Shown: positions 7,383 to 10,736 of the stretch, in pieces
Position numbering within the stretch: position 1 is the first letter of the stretch
Layout of the letters: each line of letters begins with the position of its first letter
Source of the DNA: Fimbriimonadaceae bacterium
GTDB lineage: Bacteria > Armatimonadota > Fimbriimonadia > Fimbriimonadales > Fimbriimonadaceae
DNA: 10,736 nucleotides
Direction of reading: 5' to 3'
Assembly: GCA_014380605.1 (NCBI GenBank)
Contig: JACMJO010000312.1
Coordinates: 1 to 10,736, forward strand
Position numbers and translations under genes: made by a program
Notes under the pieces: generated by a model
What the model was told of the DNA's origin: nothing
The model's database searches: none
What the model saw: the letters and a program-made list of their open reading frames with translations, nothing else

Positions 7383-8927
7383 ATGCGCCACTTCGTCTTG
7401 ATCCTGATCCTCGGTCTTGGCGCGTGGGCGCTGTGGCCACGCGAGGATGCTAAAGCTGGGTCGAGTGAGGCCACGCGAGAAGGCTCCGCCTCCCGGAAGT
7501 ACACCATTCGAATGGCCCCTGGGCTCTACATGCCCGGCCGCCGACCCATGAACCTGGGCCAACCGCTGCAAGGCCTATACAAGGTCCGAGACGAGTTCGA
7601 GAAAGTCTTCCCCGATACCCACATCGAGTTCACCGAGGTCCCCGTCTCGTCCCGCGAGTACCTGGTGACCCAACTCGCCGCCGAGCAAGCGCCCGACATC
7701 CTTAACGTAAACGTGGAGGACGTGTGGCAGGACATCCAGAAGGGCTGGTATGTCCCATTGGACGACTACCTGACGCAGCCCAACCCGTTCATCCCCCAAG
7801 GCAAACCCGGCAGCAAAGAGTGGTGGGACCAGTTCAAGTACCAATCCATTACCCGCGGCCTGGGCGCACCGGATGGCAAGATGTACTGCGTCACGCTCGA
7901 CATGATCGAGACTGGCATTTTTTACAACAAAGACATCTTCAAACGCCTCGGATTGCAACTCCCCAAGGACTGGACTGAGTTCATGGAGATCCATCGCAAG
8001 CTGAAAAGCGCGGGAGTCACTCCCCTCCTGGCCAACACCTCCGATATGGCGGATTGGGGAATGGACCTGATCTTCGACCAACTCTACAACGAAATCCTGC
8101 CTGGCCTTGACCTGGCCAAAGACCCCAAGCGAGAGGTGTATCTGGATGGATATCTCGACTGGGACGAGCTGAGCTTCCTCTTCCGCCAAGGCTATTTCAC
8201 CAAGCGGGACCCGCGTTTCGTGTCCGTCTTCCGCGAGCTAAAGACTTGGCGGCAGTATTTCCAGAAAAACATGAACTCGGACCTCACCAAGCTCTTTGTG
8301 ACCCAGAAAGCGGCGATGTGGTGGACGTCCAGCTATGCCGTCAACCGCATGGTCCGAGACCCGGACGTCAAGTTCGATTGGGGAGTTTTCTACCTCCCCG
8401 CCATGACCAAGCAGCACAACCGGTTTGCCGACGGCCACGACCAAGTCGTCATCGGCGGCCCCGCCACTCAGCTAGAGGTCACCAACAGCGCTTACAACGA
8501 CACGGACGATCCCAAGACTTCGGTCAAACTAAAGCGGACGATCGCCTTCCTGCAGTTCATGTGCACGCCCGAGAACACGCATCGAGTGGTGAACGAGGTC
8601 CTGGCCCTCCTACCCAATATCATCGGAGCCGAACCTAGGCCCGAACTGGCACCGTTCCACGAGTTCCTGCAAAGGAAATACACCACCACCAAATGGCTCT
8701 ACACCTTCGATCTGCGATTCAACGAGATCTACCGCCGAATGCTGGACCTCTACCTAAACGACGGCATCCCCGAAGGTGAATTCATGGAGTGGATGGAAAC
8801 CAACCTGAAAACCGCCACCGACACCGTCGTCCGCCGCAAACAGCTCGACCTTTCGCCTTTGGAGGCCAAGTGGAAGGAGCTTGCGCCCATCCGGTCGAAG
8901 ATGACCGACCTTGCGGGGGTTAATTGA
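7383..8927 (+). CDS. ABC importer extracellular solute-binding protein, family 1
   Basis: Predicted periplasmic solute receptor of a CUT1-like (MalE/UgpB type) importer, 514 residues from ATG 7383, rather long for the family (usually about 400-450). The N-terminus M-R-H-F plus V-L-I-L-I-L-G-L-G-A-W forms a signal peptide with a plausible A-K-A cleavage site; there is no lipobox Cys, fitting a periplasmic protein of a diderm. Family-like segments include F-P-D-T-H-I-E-F-T, the A-P-D-I-L motif, G-I-F-Y-N-K-D-I-F-K-R-L-G followed by P-K-D-W-T-E-F, and A-A-M-W-W. The ligand cannot be told; a sugar, oligosaccharide or glycoside is likely. The frame is open back to TTG 7305 (540 residues) through ATG 7320 and GTG 7380, but those add a polar leader before the signal and lack ribosome sites. 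The stop overlaps the next start by 4 nt (TTGA). Confidence 0.92.
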   Translation: MRHFVLILILGLGAWALWPREDAKAGSSEATREGSASRKYTIRMAPGLYMPGRRPMNLGQPLQGLYKVRDEFEKVFPDTHIEFTEVPVSSREYLVTQLAAEQAPDILNVNVEDVWQDIQKGWYVPLDDYLTQPNPFIPQGKPGSKEWWDQFKYQSITRGLGAPDGKMYCVTLDMIETGIFYNKDIFKRLGLQLPKDWTEFMEIHRKLKSAGVTPLLANTSDMADWGMDLIFDQLYNEILPGLDLAKDPKREVYLDGYLDWDELSFLFRQGYFTKRDPRFVSVFRELKTWRQYFQKNMNSDLTKLFVTQKAAMWWTSSYAVNRMVRDPDVKFDWGVFYLPAMTKQHNRFADGHDQVVIGGPATQLEVTNSAYNDTDDPKTSVKLKRTIAFLQFMCTPENTHRVVNEVLALLPNIIGAEPRPELAPFHEFLQRKYTTTKWLYTFDLRFNEIYRRMLDLYLNDGIPEGEFMEWMETNLKTATDTVVRRKQLDLSPLEAKWKELAPIRSKMTDLAGVN

Positions 8928-9826
8928 ATCTAAAGCGATGGGCATCCAAGGCGTCGATGTACGCCATGCTCACGCCAACGTTCACGTTGTTGGCCGTGTT
9001 CAGCTTGGTTCCTTTCTTGTGGGCTTTCTGGACCTCGTTCTTCGACTACGAGGTCGGTGGTGAATCCCGGTTCGTCGGCTTCGCTAACTACGTGGAGTAC
9101 CTCACGGACCCTACGTTGGTTTCCAGCTTTGTGAATCTTGGCTTCCTGACCGCGTTTGGACTCCTGACTGTAACCACTGCTCCACTGATCATCGCCAAAC
9201 TGATCTTCTCCCTAAGGTCCGAGCGGGCGCGATACCTGTACCGCGTCCTCTTCCTCATCCCAATCGTCGTTCCCGGAGTCGCCGGTCTGATGATTTGGCA
9301 GGGAATGATCTACGGCGACACCGGTTTTCTGAATGAGCTTCTCAGACTGGTGGGCCGAGAAGACTTGACGCGGGGCTGGCTCTCCGACCCGCAGACCGTC
9401 ATCTGGGCGATCGTCTTTATCGGCTTCCCGTTTGCGGGCGGAATCAACATCCTCATTTACTATGCCGGCCTGGCGGGAATCGCGGAAAGCATTCACGAGG
9501 CTTCCGAGTTGGATGGCGCCCGAGGCATCCGCAAGTTCATTCGTATCGACGTGCCGCTCGTCATGAGCCAGATGAAGCTGTTGGTGATCATGACCGTCAT
9601 CGGCACGGTTCAGGGGTTTGAGGGGATGTTCATCCTTACCAAGGGTGGCCCGGGCCTGAAGACTATGGTTCCCGGCCTTTGGATGTATATGAACGCCTTC
9701 AGCTTCCAGCGCATGGGCTATGCGTGTGCCATAGGTGTAATTCTGTTTCTCATCATCTTGGGACTAACCATCCTGAACATGAAATACTTCCGATCCTCTG
9801 AAGACCTGACTGCGGAGAATGCATGA
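8924..9826 (+). CDS. ABC sugar importer permease, MalF/UgpA-like
   Basis: Inner-membrane permease of a carbohydrate ABC importer, 300 residues, the usual size for short MalF-type subunits. Six membrane segments are visible, at about 14-39, 68-96, 104-128, 158-183, 217-237 and 265-288. The cytoplasmic EAA loop that docks the ATPase is intact at 192-211 (E-A-S-E-L-D-G-A, ending I-D-V-P). The T-K-G-G-P-G segment at 239-244 is also typical. The TTG start overlaps the receptor gene's TGA as TTGA, with GGGGG a few nt upstream; the next ATG, at 8957, would remove the basic N-terminus and is less likely. The end overlaps the next gene by 4 nt (ATGA), so all three importer genes are translationally coupled. 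It should pair with the MalG-like protein encoded next to form the channel. Confidence 0.95.
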   Translation: MNLKRWASKASMYAMLTPTFTLLAVFSLVPFLWAFWTSFFDYEVGGESRFVGFANYVEYLTDPTLVSSFVNLGFLTAFGLLTVTTAPLIIAKLIFSLRSERARYLYRVLFLIPIVVPGVAGLMIWQGMIYGDTGFLNELLRLVGREDLTRGWLSDPQTVIWAIVFIGFPFAGGINILIYYAGLAGIAESIHEASELDGARGIRKFIRIDVPLVMSQMKLLVIMTVIGTVQGFEGMFILTKGGPGLKTMVPGLWMYMNAFSFQRMGYACAIGVILFLIILGLTILNMKYFRSSEDLTAENA

Positions 9827-10736
9827 AACGAAACCGACGAACCCAGTTTCTTCTCCACTCGGCCCTGATCTTCATCTTAACCCTGACATTGCTTCCGTTT
9901 GCCTTTGTCATCAATAACTCGCTACGGACCAACACTGAGTTGAACCACTCATTTTTTGGTACGCCCAGAACCGCGGCTAGGGGGCTCGAGATCACAAAGG
10001 ATCGCCTGGCCGGCAAAACCGAATTCGACGTAGCGATGTCGGGCGACAAAGGAGCGGAAGTCAAGCGACTTGGCTTTGGCGATGCGATGGGCACCGTCTT
10101 CACCCAGCTGAGCGATGGCTACCGATACGCGTGGGAGGTCCTGAGGCCTTACACCCTCAACACCGTCCTCGTCTGCTTGGCAACGGTGTTCGGCGTCATC
10201 CTCGTGGGCTCGGTGACCGCATATGTCTTTTCCAAGTGCCGATTCGCGGGAAAGAAGCTGCTTTTCATGGCGATTCTTAGCTTCATGATGATTCCCGGCG
10301 TCCTCACCCTGGTTCCCAGCTTCATGTGGGTGAAGCAGCTTGGGCTCCTTAACTCTCACTGGGTCCTGATTCTCCCCTACATCGCTGGCGGCCAGGTCTT
10401 TGCGATATTCTTGTTCAAGAGCTTCTTTGACGGCTTGCCAAACGAGCTGTTCGAGTCTGCAAAGATGGATGGGGCCAGCCACTTGAAGCTCTATTGGAAC
10501 CTGGTTCTGCCTCTGTCAAAGCCGATCATCTCGGTAGTCGCCGTGACCAACATCCTAGGCACGTGGAATAACTTTCTGTGGCCATTCATTACCAACTCGG
10601 ATGAGAAGTACCACGTGGTTTCCTCTGGCCTCTTCATTATGAGAGGCACGGCGGTCTCCGCCAACTTCGCCACCATGTTCGCCGCCTATGTACTGGCCAG
10701 CATCCCTCTGCTGATCCTGTTCCTCTACGCCACCAA
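9823..10736 (+). CDS. ABC sugar importer permease, MalG/YcjP-like, 3' end beyond the window
   Basis: Second membrane subunit of the importer; 304 residues are visible and the frame is open at the right edge, cut inside the last membrane segment. Segments are seen at about 10-32, 112-138, 147-169, 180-202, 234-255 and 286-304. The EAA loop is intact at 211-230 (E-S-A-K-M-D-G-A, ending L-V-L-P). ATG 9823 overlaps the preceding TGA as ATGA, so the start is well supported. Odd feature: the extracytoplasmic loop between the first two membrane segments, about 33-108, is about 75 residues, clearly longer than the roughly 40 common in this family, and includes a charged stretch at about 52-85. Its last part, Y-A-W-E-V-L leading to Y-T-L-N-T, matches the usual entry to the second segment. 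No ATPase gene is visible; it may follow or be a shared MsmX/UgpC-like protein elsewhere. Confidence 0.94.
   Translation, partial: MKRNRRTQFLLHSALIFILTLTLLPFAFVINNSLRTNTELNHSFFGTPRTAARGLEITKDRLAGKTEFDVAMSGDKGAEVKRLGFGDAMGTVFTQLSDGYRYAWEVLRPYTLNTVLVCLATVFGVILVGSVTAYVFSKCRFAGKKLLFMAILSFMMIPGVLTLVPSFMWVKQLGLLNSHWVLILPYIAGGQVFAIFLFKSFFDGLPNELFESAKMDGASHLKLYWNLVLPLSKPIISVVAVTNILGTWNNFLWPFITNSDEKYHVVSSGLFIMRGTAVSANFATMFAAYVLASIPLLILFLYAT

Noticed and set aside
7575..8189. 204-codon open frame on the minus strand
   Set aside because: It is antisense to the solute-binding protein gene; its repetitive Val/Leu/Glu composition is what the reverse complement of a biased coding strand gives.

Overview
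The window looks like a bacterial chromosome segment of moderate GC, roughly the mid-50s percent by eye. It probably comes from a diderm of the Armatimonadota (Fimbriimonadia-like) or Planctomycetota/Verrucomicrobiota sphere. The taxonomic hint is the co-occurrence of a PSCyt1/DUF1549/DUF1553 protein with a Tat-exported DUF1501 protein, a pair typical of those phyla, next to a CUT1-type sugar ABC importer, which is especially common in Armatimonadota. This placement is an inference from gene content only.

Layout from left to right. (1) Positions 1-961, minus strand: a PAS-domain sensor histidine kinase, cut by the left edge inside its ATPase domain. (2) Positions 962-1402: an AT-richer spacer with no convincing gene. 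(3) Positions 1403-2728, plus strand: a two-gene unit with a two-domain thiosulfate sulfurtransferase of the CysA2/SseA type, followed 15 nt later by an unrecognised 148-residue protein. (4) Positions 2783-7257, minus strand: a tight two-gene operon. The first gene is the large exported cytochrome-c-like PSCyt1/DUF1549/DUF1553 protein and the second is a DUF1501 protein, with 2 nt between them. (5) Positions 7258-7382: a divergent promoter region with a 16-bp inverted repeat. (6) Positions 7383-10736, plus strand: an ABC importer operon of solute-binding protein, MalF-like permease and MalG-like permease. Each junction overlaps by 4 nt, and the last gene is cut by the right edge.

How the genes may work together. 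The importer genes form one translationally coupled transcript for uptake of a carbohydrate or similar solute; no ATPase gene is visible, so it must lie downstream or elsewhere. The PSCyt1/PSD1 and DUF1501 proteins are both exported and almost certainly act together outside the cytoplasm; the substrate of this pair is unknown. Their divergent arrangement with the importer makes a shared role in using an extracellular polymer possible but unproven. The sulfurtransferase pair and the kinase look unrelated to the rest.

The most unfamiliar items are the 148-residue protein coupled to the sulfurtransferase, the degenerate C-terminal motif of that sulfurtransferase, the long extracytoplasmic loop in the MalG-like permease, and two similar palindromic sites upstream of two different operons. 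No RNA gene, CRISPR array, insertion sequence or clear intrinsic terminator was found.
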